A stretch of 64,000 nt of DNA, from the NCBI GenBank assembly GCA_963727465.1, contig CAVSGL010000012.1, forward strand, positions 310,001 through 374,000. The letters run 5' to 3'. The notes below the pieces were generated by a model that saw nothing but the letters and a program-made list of their open reading frames with translations, was not told where the DNA came from and searched no databases. A program made the position numbers and the translations under genes. Source of the stretch: VRUE01 sp963727465. Its GTDB lineage: Bacteria > Actinomycetota > Thermoleophilia > Solirubrobacterales > 70-9. Below are positions 23,263 through 31,224 of this stretch, piece after piece (positions within the stretch are counted from its first letter, which is position 1; each line of letters opens with the position of its first letter).

Positions 23263-24989
23263 GTGATCGGGACCTACGCGGCGGCTCTGGCTGTGGGCGG
23301 CGCCTCGCTGGCGATCGGCCAGGCGGCGCTCGTCCTCTGCGGCGCCCGCCGCTGGTCCTGGCTCTCGCCGGCGGTCGGGTTGGGACTCGTCTGCGCGATC
23401 TCCTGGGCGACCGTGCGCATGCCCGGGGACGGGGCGGTGCCGGCGGTGTTGATCGCGCTGCTGTTCGTCGCCTCGGTCGTCTTCCTGCGCGGGCGCCTGG
23501 AGGGGGGGAGGGAAGCGCTGCGGAGCGGCTGGCCGGTCGCCCTCGGGGCGCTGCTCGCCGCGTCGCTGCCGTTCGCGGTCGAAGGTCACTTCGGGATCCT
23601 CGGCACCGGCTTCAACCCGGACATGTCCCAGCACCTACTGGCGACCGACCGGCTGGCGCACGGCGAGACCTCGCAACTGCTCCGCCAGGGCTACCCGCTC
23701 GGCCCGCATTCCGTCGTCGCCGCCCTCGATAAGGGCCTCGGTATCGGCATCGTCCAGGGCTTCAGCGGCCTCACGGTCGCAGCCGCCGTGCTCGCGCCGC
23801 TGACCGCGCTGGCGGCCTTCCCGGGCCTGTCCGGGTGGCGAAGGACCGCCGCCGCGCTCCTGGTCGGCCTCCCATATCTGGTCGCGTCCTACTTCGCCCA
23901 GGGTGCCTTCAAGGAGGTGATCCAGGCCCTCCTGGTGCTCGCCTTCGTCCTCGCTCTGCGCGAGAGCACCCGCACCTGGCGCGACCTCCCGTTGCGATTC
24001 GTCCCCGCAGCGCTGCTTGCCATCGGCTCCGTCTACGTCTACAGCTTCCCAGGCCTCATCTGGCTGGCCGCCATCGCAGCCCTGTGGACGATCTTGTCCC
24101 GGCCGTGGGCCAAACCCGCCGGTTCGAACCTGCGTTGTCCCTCGCCCTCTTGGTCTTCCTCGTGGGTGCTCTACCGGAGCTGGGCCGGATGATCGACTTC
24201 CACAGCTTCGAGACCTTCGACCCCAACGGCCCCGGCCTCGGCAACCTCTTCGGCCAGATCTCACCCTTCACGGCCCTCGGCATCTGGCCCTCCGGCGACT
24301 TCCGCCTGGCTCCCGGCGACGGCGCCGTCCCCGCCTTCGCCTACTACCTGGGGGCCGCTTTCGCCACCGCACTCCTCATCCTCGGCGTCCGCCGCGCCTG
24401 GCGAAGCCGAGAGACCACCGTGCTCTCCGGAATCGCTGCGGTCGTCCTGCTTTATGTCGCGGCGCGGATCGGGGGCACTCCGTACACGTCGGCAAAGGCC
24501 CTGGAGATCGCGGCCCCCCTTCTGACCCTCGGCATCCTCCTTCCACGCCCGTCCGCGACAGGACCCGCGGTCGCGTGGCTGTATGTGCCGATCGCGGCCG
24601 TTTGCTCCCTACTCGCCTTCGCCAACGCCCCGGTAGGCCCAACGTCCTACTCGCCGGCCCTAACCAGCCTGCGCCCACTGCTCGCCCAGGGCTCGACCCT
24701 CGTCCTCGCCCCCGACACCCTGCTCAGCGACGAACACGGCGAGCGCTACATCGCCTGGGAGCTGCGCGGCGGCCGGGTCTGCATCGAAGCGGCGAGCACG
24801 GCGGGCGGGCGGCCGCCGAACGGGATCCGCTTCTTCGTCACCGGCAGCGGCGACGAGCCGCCGTTCCGCCGTCTGACCCTGCGCCGCCGCGCCGGCACGT
24901 ACCTGGTCTGGGAACGCCGCGGCGTCGTCGGCGGCCCCAGCCCCTGCCCGCTGATCGCCGAACGCCAGGCCCGCGCCGGGGCAAAGTGA
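23263..24989 (+). pseudogene. Frameshifted polytopic membrane protein
   Basis: From GTG 23263 one frame codes about 280 residues with 7-8 hydrophobic helices (AALAVGGASLAIGQAALVLC ... YVYSFPGLIWLAAIAALWTI). Near 24110-24135 the reading shifts: another frame continues LALLVFLVGALPELGRMIDF with 3-4 more helices and a soluble tail (DTLLSDEHGERYIAWELRG) to the stop at 24989. The two parts together would give about 575 aa, resembling lipid-linked glycosyltransferase-like membrane proteins (PMT/DUF type). One indel or a sequencing error explains it; each part on its own lacks a sensible end. Confidence 0.65.
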
Positions 24990-25023
24990 AGGGTTGTGGT
25001 CCCTATGGGGGTCGCAAGTCTTC
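24988..25023 (+). terminator. Imperfect hairpin beginning in the stop codon
   Basis: It starts at the TGA of the membrane-protein gene with TGAAGGGTTGTG and folds back to CGCAAGTCTTC with several mismatches around CCCTATGGGG. The left arm is the same as that of the perfect hairpin after miaA (51627-51662), so both may belong to one terminator or repeat family. It lies 29 bp before the thrS promoter. Confidence 0.5.
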
Positions 25024-25051
25024 ATCTGGGCGGGGATGGGGGGTGGGCACG

Positions 25052-25057
25052 TAGCAT
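25052..25057 (+). promoter_or_regulatory. thrS -10 box, leaderless
   Basis: TAGCAT, 7 nt before ATG 25065, fits the TAnnnT box of actinobacterial leaderless promoters and decides the start over ATG 25056. No T-box features are visible upstream. Confidence 0.55.
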
Positions 25058-25064
25058 GGGGGCG

Positions 25065-26996
25065 ATGGAGGCTGCGACGAAGATCACGGTGAGGCTGCCG
25101 GATGGCGCCCCGCTGGAGCTGGCCGATGGGGCGAGCGGGGCCGACGCGGCTGCGGCGATCGGGCCGGGGCTCGCCAGGGCCGCGCTGGCGATCAGGGTGG
25201 ACGGCGAGCTGCGCGACCTCAGCGCGCCGCTGCCGGACGGCGCCGAGATCGCGATCCTCACCGACCGCGACCCGGAGGCGCTGGAGCTGATCCGCCACGA
25301 CGCCGCGCACGTGATGGCCGAGGCGGTGATGGAGCTCTACCCGGGGACCAAGGTGACGATCGGCCCGCCGGTCGAGCAGGGCTTCTACTACGACTTCGAG
25401 TTCCCGCCCGAGACCAGGGTCACCGATGAGGATCTGGAGCGGATCGAGGCGGCGATGCAGGAGCACATCGAGGCCGACGAGTCGTTCGAGCGGCGCGACG
25501 TGCCGGTCGCCGAGGCGATCGAGATCTTCCGCGAGCAGGGCCAGGACTACAAGGTCGAGCTGATCGAGGACCTCGTCCGCGACGAAGGCGTGGAGACGGT
25601 CTCGCTCTACCGCAACGGCCCCTTCGAGGACCTCTGCCGCGGCCCGCACGGCCCCGGCACCGGCCGGATCAAGGCGATCAAGCTGAGCTCGCTCGCGGGC
25701 GCCTACTGGCGCGGCGACGAGAGCCGCGCGATGCTGACCCGGATCTACGGCACCGCCTTCTTCTCGCAGAAGGACCTCGACGAGCACCTGGAGCGGATCG
25801 AGGCGGCGAAAGCGCGCGACCACCGCCGGCTGGGGCCGCAGCTCGGCCTCTTCATGCTGCGCAAGGAGGCGCCGGGGATGCCCTTCTGGCTCGCCCACGG
25901 GACGACGCTGCTGCGGCTGATCGAGGCCGAGGTGCAGAAGCAGCTGCGCAAGCGCGAGTACACCGAGATCAAGACGCCGCACCTGATGGACGTCGAGCTC
26001 TGGCACCGCTCCGGGCACTGGGACAACTACAAGGACAACATGTACTTCACCGAGTCGAAGGAGCGCCAGTACGCGATCCGGCCGATGAACTGCCCTGGCG
26101 CCTGCCTCGTCTTCGGCTCCGAGCGCCACTCCTACCGTGAGCTGCCGCTGCGGATCGCCGAGTTCGGCCAGGTCTCGCGGGCCGAGCGCGAGGGCGTCCT
26201 GCACGGCCTGCTGCGGGTGCGCGCCTTCACCCAGGACGACGCCCACATCTACTGCACGCCGGAGCAGATCGTCGACGAGGTGACCGGGATCTGCGAGGCG
26301 ATCGACGAGCTCTACGCGCGCTTCGGCTTCGAGGACGTGCAGATCGAGCTCTCGACCCGGCCGGAGAAGTCGATCGGCACCGCCGAGCAGTGGGAGCAGG
26401 CGGAAGAGGCGCTGGGCGACGCGCTCGACGCCCAGGGCCGCGAGTACACGCTCAACCCCGGCGACGGCGCCTTCTACGGCCCGAAGATCGACTTCCACAT
26501 AACCGACGCGCTCGGCCGCTCCTGGCAGTGCGGCACCTGCCAGGTCGACTTCTTCATGCCCGAGCGCTTCGACCTCACCTACACCGGCCCCGACGACGAG
26601 GCGCAGCGGCCGGTGATGATCCACCGCGCCCTGCTCGGCTCGATGGAGCGCTTCGCCGGGATCCTGATCGAGCACTACGGCGGCCGCTTCCCGGTCTGGC
26701 TGGCGCCGGTGCAGGCGACAGTGCTGCCGATCTCCGACCGCCACGTCGAGTTCGGCGACGGGGTCGCCGCGGAGCTGCGCGAGCTCGGCGTCCGGGTCGA
26801 GATCGACCGCCGCTCGGAGTCGATCGGGAAGAAGGTCCGCGACGCGGAAATCGCCCGCAACCCATACATGCTGGTCGTCGGCGACCGCGAGGAAGAGAGC
26901 GGCGAGGTCGCCGTGCGCTCGCACGCCGAGGGCGAGCTCGGCTCGATGAGCTACGCCGACTTCGCCGCGCTCGTGCACCGCGCGGAGGCTGCGTGA
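25065..26996 (+). CDS. thrS: Threonyl-tRNA synthetase
   Basis: 643 aa, normal length. Attaches Thr to tRNA-Thr in the cytosol. N-terminal TGS domain (residues 1-65), the editing/second additional domain with HDAAHVMAEAVMELYPG and the zinc-like HxxxH and C...H set, then the class II core: motif 2 in RPMNCPGACLVF...RELPLRIAEFG, motif 3 in GSMERFAG, zinc-binding Cys of MNCPG, and the anticodon-binding domain from about 535 (ATVLPISDRHVEFGD). All present. Followed within 3 bp by the infC promoter. Confidence 0.97.
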   Translation: MEAATKITVRLPDGAPLELADGASGADAAAAIGPGLARAALAIRVDGELRDLSAPLPDGAEIAILTDRDPEALELIRHDAAHVMAEAVMELYPGTKVTIGPPVEQGFYYDFEFPPETRVTDEDLERIEAAMQEHIEADESFERRDVPVAEAIEIFREQGQDYKVELIEDLVRDEGVETVSLYRNGPFEDLCRGPHGPGTGRIKAIKLSSLAGAYWRGDESRAMLTRIYGTAFFSQKDLDEHLERIEAAKARDHRRLGPQLGLFMLRKEAPGMPFWLAHGTTLLRLIEAEVQKQLRKREYTEIKTPHLMDVELWHRSGHWDNYKDNMYFTESKERQYAIRPMNCPGACLVFGSERHSYRELPLRIAEFGQVSRAEREGVLHGLLRVRAFTQDDAHIYCTPEQIVDEVTGICEAIDELYARFGFEDVQIELSTRPEKSIGTAEQWEQAEEALGDALDAQGREYTLNPGDGAFYGPKIDFHITDALGRSWQCGTCQVDFFMPERFDLTYTGPDDEAQRPVMIHRALLGSMERFAGILIEHYGGRFPVWLAPVQATVLPISDRHVEFGDGVAAELRELGVRVEIDRRSESIGKKVRDAEIARNPYMLVVGDREEESGEVAVRSHAEGELGSMSYADFAALVHRAEAA

Positions 26997-26999
26997 TCC

Positions 27000-27005
27000 C
27001 TATAC
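27000..27005 (+). promoter_or_regulatory. infC promoter -10 (TATACT)
   Basis: TATACT begins three bases after the thrS stop and gives infC its own transcript with a leader of about 50 nt (27012-27063). The leader has room for autoregulation but shows no strong hairpin by eye. Confidence 0.45.
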
Positions 27006-27063
27006 TGGGCGCACTTGTTCGCAGGCACGTCAAATCCTTGAACCCCCACCGGTCCTCTCACTA

Positions 27064-27636
27064 GTGCCGGTCCCGCGCAGGTTCGACCGACGGCCGCCGG
27101 AGCGCGATTCGACGCGCATCAACGAGCGGATCCGCGTCCCCAAGGTGCGCCTGATCGGCGCCGACGGGGAGCAGCTCGGCATCGTCGAGACGCCCGAGGC
27201 GCTCAAACGCGCCCAGGAGGCCGACCTCGACCTGGTCGAGGTGGCGCCCAACTCGAAGCCGCCGGTGACCCGCCTGCTCGACTACTCGAAGTACAAGTAC
27301 GAGCAGGAGCAGAAGCAGAAGCAGGCGCGCAAGCACCAGACCCAGGTCAACGTGCGCGAGATCAAGCTGCGGCCGAAGATCGCCGACCACGACTACGAGA
27401 CGAAGAAGGGCCACGTCGAGCGCTTCCTGCGCGGGCGCAACAAAGTGAAGATCACGATCATGTTCCGCGGTCGCGAGCAGGCTCACCCCGAGCGCGGCCG
27501 CGACCTGCTCCAGCGGCTCTTCGAAGACCTCGACGGCCTGGCGACGATCGAGTCCGAGCCGCTTCAGGAAGGGCGCAACATGAGCATGATGCTGGCCCCG
27601 AGCAAAGAGGCCGGCAAGAAGGACGACGACGAGTAG
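27064..27636 (+). CDS. infC: Translation initiation factor IF-3
   Basis: 190 aa from GTG. IF-3 binds the 30S subunit, prevents 50S joining and checks the start codon. N domain INERIRVPKVRLIGADGEQLG; linker YEQEQKQKQARKHQTQVNVREIK; C domain DHDYETKKGHVERFLRGRNKVKITIMFRGRE. An extra 18 residues at the N terminus are basic. Normally rpmI and rplT follow directly; here wecB on the opposite strand lies between. Confidence 0.95.
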   Translation: MPVPRRFDRRPPERDSTRINERIRVPKVRLIGADGEQLGIVETPEALKRAQEADLDLVEVAPNSKPPVTRLLDYSKYKYEQEQKQKQARKHQTQVNVREIKLRPKIADHDYETKKGHVERFLRGRNKVKITIMFRGREQAHPERGRDLLQRLFEDLDGLATIESEPLQEGRNMSMMLAPSKEAGKKDDDE

Positions 27637-27642
27637 GGTCGT

Positions 27643-28716
27643 CTAGCCGCCGGCGATGACGTCGGCGATCCGCTCGGCGGCGTGTCCGTCCCAGAGCGGG
27701 GGCGGCTCGGGTTTCTGCGCCGGGCGCTCGGCCAGCGCCGCGGGGATGCCGGCGATCGCCGCCGGGTCGAGGCCGAGCAGCGTGTTGGTCCCGGCGCGGA
27801 TCGTCACCGGCCGCTCGGTGTTGTCGCGCAGCGTGAAGCAGGGCACCCCGAGGTAGGTCGTCTCCTCCTGGATACCGCCCGAGTCGGTGAGCACTGCGCC
27901 GGCGTCGGCGAGCAGCGAGAGGAACTCGATGTAGCCGAGCGGCTCCGAGAGCAGCAGGCCGGGGTGGTCGGACTCGACCGCCTCCATCTTCTTGCGGGTG
28001 CGCGGGTGGACCGGGAAGACGACCGGCCGCTCGGCGGCCAGCTCGGCCAGGCGGCGGACGGTCTCCGGCAGCAGCTCGCCGTCGACCAGCGCCGGCCGGT
28101 GCAGGGTGACGAGCACGTACTCGCCGGCGGGAACGCCGAGCCGCGCCGCCGCGCCGGCCGCGCGGAAGCGCTGCTCCAGCGCGACCAGGGTGTCGATCAT
28201 CGTGTTGCCGACGAAGTGCATGCGACGCTCGGCGATGCCCTCGGCGCGCAGGTTCTCGACCGCCTCGTCGCTGTGCAGGAAGAGCTGCTCGGAGAACTCG
28301 TCGGCGACGATCCGGTTGATCTCCTCGGGCATCGAGCGGTCGAAGCTGCGCAGGCCGGACTCGATGTGGCCGACCGGGATATGCATCTTGACCGCGGTCA
28401 GCACCGCCGCCAGGGTCGAGTTGACGTCACCGGGGACGAGGACGAGGTCCGGCCGCTCCTCTTCCAGCACCGGCTCCAGCCGTTCCATCACCCGCGCGGT
28501 CTGCACCGCGTGGCTGCCCGAGCCGACCTCGAGCATGTGGTCCGGCGCCGGCACGTCGAGCTCCTCGAGGAAGATCTCCGACATCCCCCGGTCGTAGTGC
28601 TGGCCGGTGTGGACGATCGCGTGCCGGGAGTCGGGCAGGCGCCGCCGCAGCGCCCCGATCGCCGGCGCCGTCTTGACGAAGTTGGGCCGCGTTCCGATCA
28701 CGTAGACGATCCGCAT
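27643..28716 (-). CDS. wecB: UDP-GlcNAc 2-epimerase (non-hydrolysing)
   Basis: 357 aa from ATG 28716. Interconverts UDP-GlcNAc and UDP-ManNAc for cell-surface glycans. Start MRIVYVIGTRPNFVKTAP with the family GTRP motif; HTGQHYDRGMSE; the catalytic acid region PGDVNSTLA, HIESGLRSFDRSMPEE and C-terminal TDSGGIQEETTYLG are all present. It ends 7 bp from infC and its start is 74 bp from that of rpmI, so it sits reversed inside the usual infC-rpmI-rplT operon. Confidence 0.93.
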   Translation of the reverse strand: MRIVYVIGTRPNFVKTAPAIGALRRRLPDSRHAIVHTGQHYDRGMSEIFLEELDVPAPDHMLEVGSGSHAVQTARVMERLEPVLEEERPDLVLVPGDVNSTLAAVLTAVKMHIPVGHIESGLRSFDRSMPEEINRIVADEFSEQLFLHSDEAVENLRAEGIAERRMHFVGNTMIDTLVALEQRFRAAGAAARLGVPAGEYVLVTLHRPALVDGELLPETVRRLAELAAERPVVFPVHPRTRKKMEAVESDHPGLLLSEPLGYIEFLSLLADAGAVLTDSGGIQEETTYLGVPCFTLRDNTERPVTIRAGTNTLLGLDPAAIAGIPAALAERPAQKPEPPPLWDGHAAERIADVIAGG

Positions 28717-28789
28717 CGGGCGGCAGCGTACCTGCGCGGCCCGCCGCCGCGACGGCCGTCGGCGCCGGTCTGCTTCAATACCCGTCCCG

Positions 28790-28990
28790 ATGCCGAAGAT
28801 GAAAACGCACTCCGGCGCCAAGAAGCGCTTCCGCAAGACCGCCAAGGGCAAGCTGCGTGGCCGCAGGGCGTACTCGAGCCACATCCTCGAGAAAAAGTCG
28901 CCGAAGCGGAAGCGGCAGATGGCGCGCCCGGTGGAGATCGCCAAGCCGGACGAAAAGCGCGTGCGCACGCTGCTCGGGGGTGGAAGATGA
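28790..28990 (+). CDS. rpmI: 50S ribosomal protein L35
   Basis: 66 aa: MPKMKTHSGAKKRFRKTAKG is diagnostic. Binds 23S rRNA. Its TGA overlaps the ATG of rplT. Because of the inserted wecB it must be transcribed from its own promoter in the 73-bp gap 28717-28789. Confidence 0.97.
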   Translation: MPKMKTHSGAKKRFRKTAKGKLRGRRAYSSHILEKKSPKRKRQMARPVEIAKPDEKRVRTLLGGGR

Positions 28991-29346
28991 GCCGCGTCAA
29001 GCGCTCCGTCCACGCCCGCAAGAAGCGGCGCAAGGTGCTGAAGGAGGCGAAGGGCTACTTCGGCCGCAAGCACTCCTCGTACCGCTTCGCCAAAGAGCAG
29101 GTGCAGCGCTCCGGCATGTACGCGTACAGGGACCGGCGCAACCGCAAGCGCGAGTTCCGCCGCCTCTGGATCACGCGGATCAATGCGGCCGCCCGGCTCG
29201 AGGGGATGAGCTACTCGCAGTTGATGCACGGCCTCAACGAGGCCGGCGTCGAGGTGAACCGCAAGATGCTCGCCGAGATCGCGGTCTCCGACCGCGACGC
29301 CTTCCGCCGATTTGTCGAGCTTGCCCGGGAGGGTGCGGCCGCCTAG
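28987..29346 (+). CDS. rplT: 50S ribosomal protein L20
   Basis: 119 aa; starts MSRVKRSVHARKKRRKVLKEA with KGYFGRKHSSYRFAKEQV following. Early 50S assembly protein and, in other bacteria, autorepressor of the operon. ATGA overlap with rpmI; followed by a strong terminator. Confidence 0.97.
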   Translation: MSRVKRSVHARKKRRKVLKEAKGYFGRKHSSYRFAKEQVQRSGMYAYRDRRNRKREFRRLWITRINAAARLEGMSYSQLMHGLNEAGVEVNRKMLAEIAVSDRDAFRRFVELAREGAAA

Positions 29347-29373
29347 CCGCAGCCGACACTCCACTTTCCCGGG

Positions 29374-29400
29374 CGGGCCGTCTTCACGGCCCGTTTTTTT
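29374..29400 (+). terminator. Rho-independent terminator after rplT
   Basis: CGGGCCG-tcttca-CGGCCCG followed by seven T (29394-29400). A textbook intrinsic terminator, the clearest in the window. Confidence 0.93.
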
Positions 29401-29455
29401 GTGCCGGACGCCCCGGCTCCGAGGAGAAGACCCAACCGACCCGAACCTGACAGAG

Positions 29456-30166
29456 ATGATCTCCAGCCCCCACAACGAGAAGCTGAAGCTGGTGCGCAAG
29501 CTGCGCGAGCGCCGCCACCGCGAGCGCGAGGCGCTGTTCGCGACCGAGGGTGAGGATCTGCTCGCGGCCGGGCTCGCCGCGGGGGCCGAGCCGCGCTTCG
29601 TCCTGGTCGCCGCCGGCAGCGGGCTGGCCGGCGAGCAGGTCGAGCCGGCGCTGCTCGCCGAGGTCTCGACGCTCGGCTCGGGGACGCGGGCGATCGCCGC
29701 CTGGCCGCGGACCTGGGCGCCGGCGGTCGAGCCAGCCTGCGTCTACCTGCACGGCGTCGCCGATCCGGGCAACGTCGGCGCGATCGTGCGCAGCGCGCAC
29801 GCCCTGCTCGGCGGCTGCGTCGCGCTCGGTCCCGAGTGCGCCGACCCGTTCGGCCCGAAGGCGGTGCGGGCGAGCATGGGGGCGATCTTCGCGCAGTCGC
29901 TCGCCGCCGCCGGGGTGGACGCGACGCCGCGCCCGCGGGTCGCCCTCGTCGCCCACGGCGGCGCCGGGCTGGATGCCCTGGCCGGCGCCGCGACGCTCTG
30001 CCTCGGGGCCGAGCGCGAGGGCCTGCCCGCCGACGTGCTCGATGCATGCGATGCGCGCGTGACGATCCCGCTGCGGCCCGGCGCCGAGTCGCTCAACGTC
30101 GCCGCCGCGGCTGCGATCGCCGCGCAGCGGATATCGTCGCTCGCCATGCAGGAGGCGGCGGAATGA
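29456..30166 (+). CDS. TrmH/SpoU-family RNA 2'-O-methyltransferase
   Basis: 236 aa. N-terminal substrate-binding part SSPHNEKLKLVRKLRERRHRERE, EGEDLLAAGL; the SPOUT knot motifs are LHGVADPGNVGAIVRSAHAL (motif 1), LGAEREGLP (motif 2) and IPLRPGAESLNVAAAAAI (motif 3). Methylates rRNA or tRNA with S-adenosylmethionine; rRNA is the likely target (such genes are often found just before pheS). Its stop overlaps the pheS start. Confidence 0.9.
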   Translation: MISSPHNEKLKLVRKLRERRHREREALFATEGEDLLAAGLAAGAEPRFVLVAAGSGLAGEQVEPALLAEVSTLGSGTRAIAAWPRTWAPAVEPACVYLHGVADPGNVGAIVRSAHALLGGCVALGPECADPFGPKAVRASMGAIFAQSLAAAGVDATPRPRVALVAHGGAGLDALAGAATLCLGAEREGLPADVLDACDARVTIPLRPGAESLNVAAAAAIAAQRISSLAMQEAAE

Positions 30167-31224
30167 CGCTCGAACGGATCGAGAAGATCGAGGCTGAGGC
30201 GACGGCCGCGATCGAGGCCGCGCCCGGCACCGCCGAGCTCGAGCAGCTGCGGGTCCGCTACCTCGGCCGCAAAGCCGAGCTGACGACGATCCTGCGCGGG
30301 ATCGCCGAGCTGCCGCAGGAGGAACGCGGCGCCGTCGGCGGCGGCGGAAACCGGGTGCGCAAGGCGCTCGAGGCGCTGCTCGAACGGCGCGCCGCCGAGC
30401 TCGACGCGGCCGAGCTCGAGCAGAAGCTCGCCGGCGACCGGATCGACGTCACCCTGCCGGGCGCGCCGGCGCATCCGGCCGGCCACCTGCACCTGATCAC
30501 GCGGACGACGCGGCAGATCGAGGACGTGATGGCCGGGCTCGGCTACCACGTCGTCGAGGGGCCCGAGATCGAGCACGACTACTACAACTTCACCGCCCTC
30601 AACCACCCGCCCGGCCACCCGGCGCGGATGCTTCAGGACACCTTCTACATCCAGTCCCATCCCGACGTGCTGCTGCGCACGCACACCTCGCCGGTGCAGA
30701 TCCGGGCGATGGAGACGCAGCCGCCGCCGATCTTCGTGATCGTCCCCGGCAAGGTCTACCGGCGCGACTCCGACGCGACCCACAGCCCGATGTTCCACCA
30801 GGTCGAGGGCCTGGCGATCGGCGAGGGGATCACGCTCGCCGACCTCAAGGGCACGCTGGAGGAGATGCTGCGGGCGATCTTCGGGCCGGAGCGTGAGATC
30901 CGCATGCGGCCGCACTTCTTCCCCTTCACCGAGCCGAGCGTCGAGGTCGACGTCTCCTGCTTCCGCTGCGGCGGCAGCGGCTCGCTGCCCGGCGGCCAGC
31001 GCTGCAACCTCTGCAAGGGCCAGGGCTGGATCGAGATCCTCGGCGCCGGCATGGTCGACCCCAACGTGCTCGGCTTCGTCGCCGAGCACGGCTACGACCC
31101 CGAGCGGGTGCAGGGCTTCGCCTTCGGCATGGGCGTCGAGCGGATCGCGATGCTGCGCCACGGCGTCCCCGACCTGCGGCGCTTCTTCGACAACGACGTG
31201 CGCATGCTGGAGCAGTTCTCATGA
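30163..31224 (+). CDS. pheS: Phenylalanyl-tRNA synthetase alpha subunit
   Basis: 353 aa. N-terminal coiled coil (1-85); class II catalytic core with HPAGHLHLITRT, PGKVYRRDSDATHSPMFHQVEG (motif 2) and GFAFGMGVERIAMLRHG (motif 3). A four-Cys cluster (SCFRCGGSG...CNLCKGQGW) looks zinc-binding. Forms an alpha2-beta2 enzyme with pheT. Overlaps both neighbours by ATGA. Confidence 0.96.
   Translation: MTLERIEKIEAEATAAIEAAPGTAELEQLRVRYLGRKAELTTILRGIAELPQEERGAVGGGGNRVRKALEALLERRAAELDAAELEQKLAGDRIDVTLPGAPAHPAGHLHLITRTTRQIEDVMAGLGYHVVEGPEIEHDYYNFTALNHPPGHPARMLQDTFYIQSHPDVLLRTHTSPVQIRAMETQPPPIFVIVPGKVYRRDSDATHSPMFHQVEGLAIGEGITLADLKGTLEEMLRAIFGPEREIRMRPHFFPFTEPSVEVDVSCFRCGGSGSLPGGQRCNLCKGQGWIEILGAGMVDPNVLGFVAEHGYDPERVQGFAFGMGVERIAMLRHGVPDLRRFFDNDVRMLEQFS

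Noticed and set aside
24990..25064. T-box riboswitch before thrS
   Set aside because: No specifier loop or T-box sequence visible; the gap is too short and the promoter box lies 7 nt before the start.
24660..26978. 772-aa minus-strand open frame opposite thrS
   Set aside because: Antisense shadow; composition (repeated Val/Leu/Arg/Asp) is that of complemented GC-rich codons.
27682..29346. 554-aa plus-strand frame spanning wecB and rplT
   Set aside because: Only its last 119 codons are rplT; the rest is antisense of wecB, which has all family motifs.
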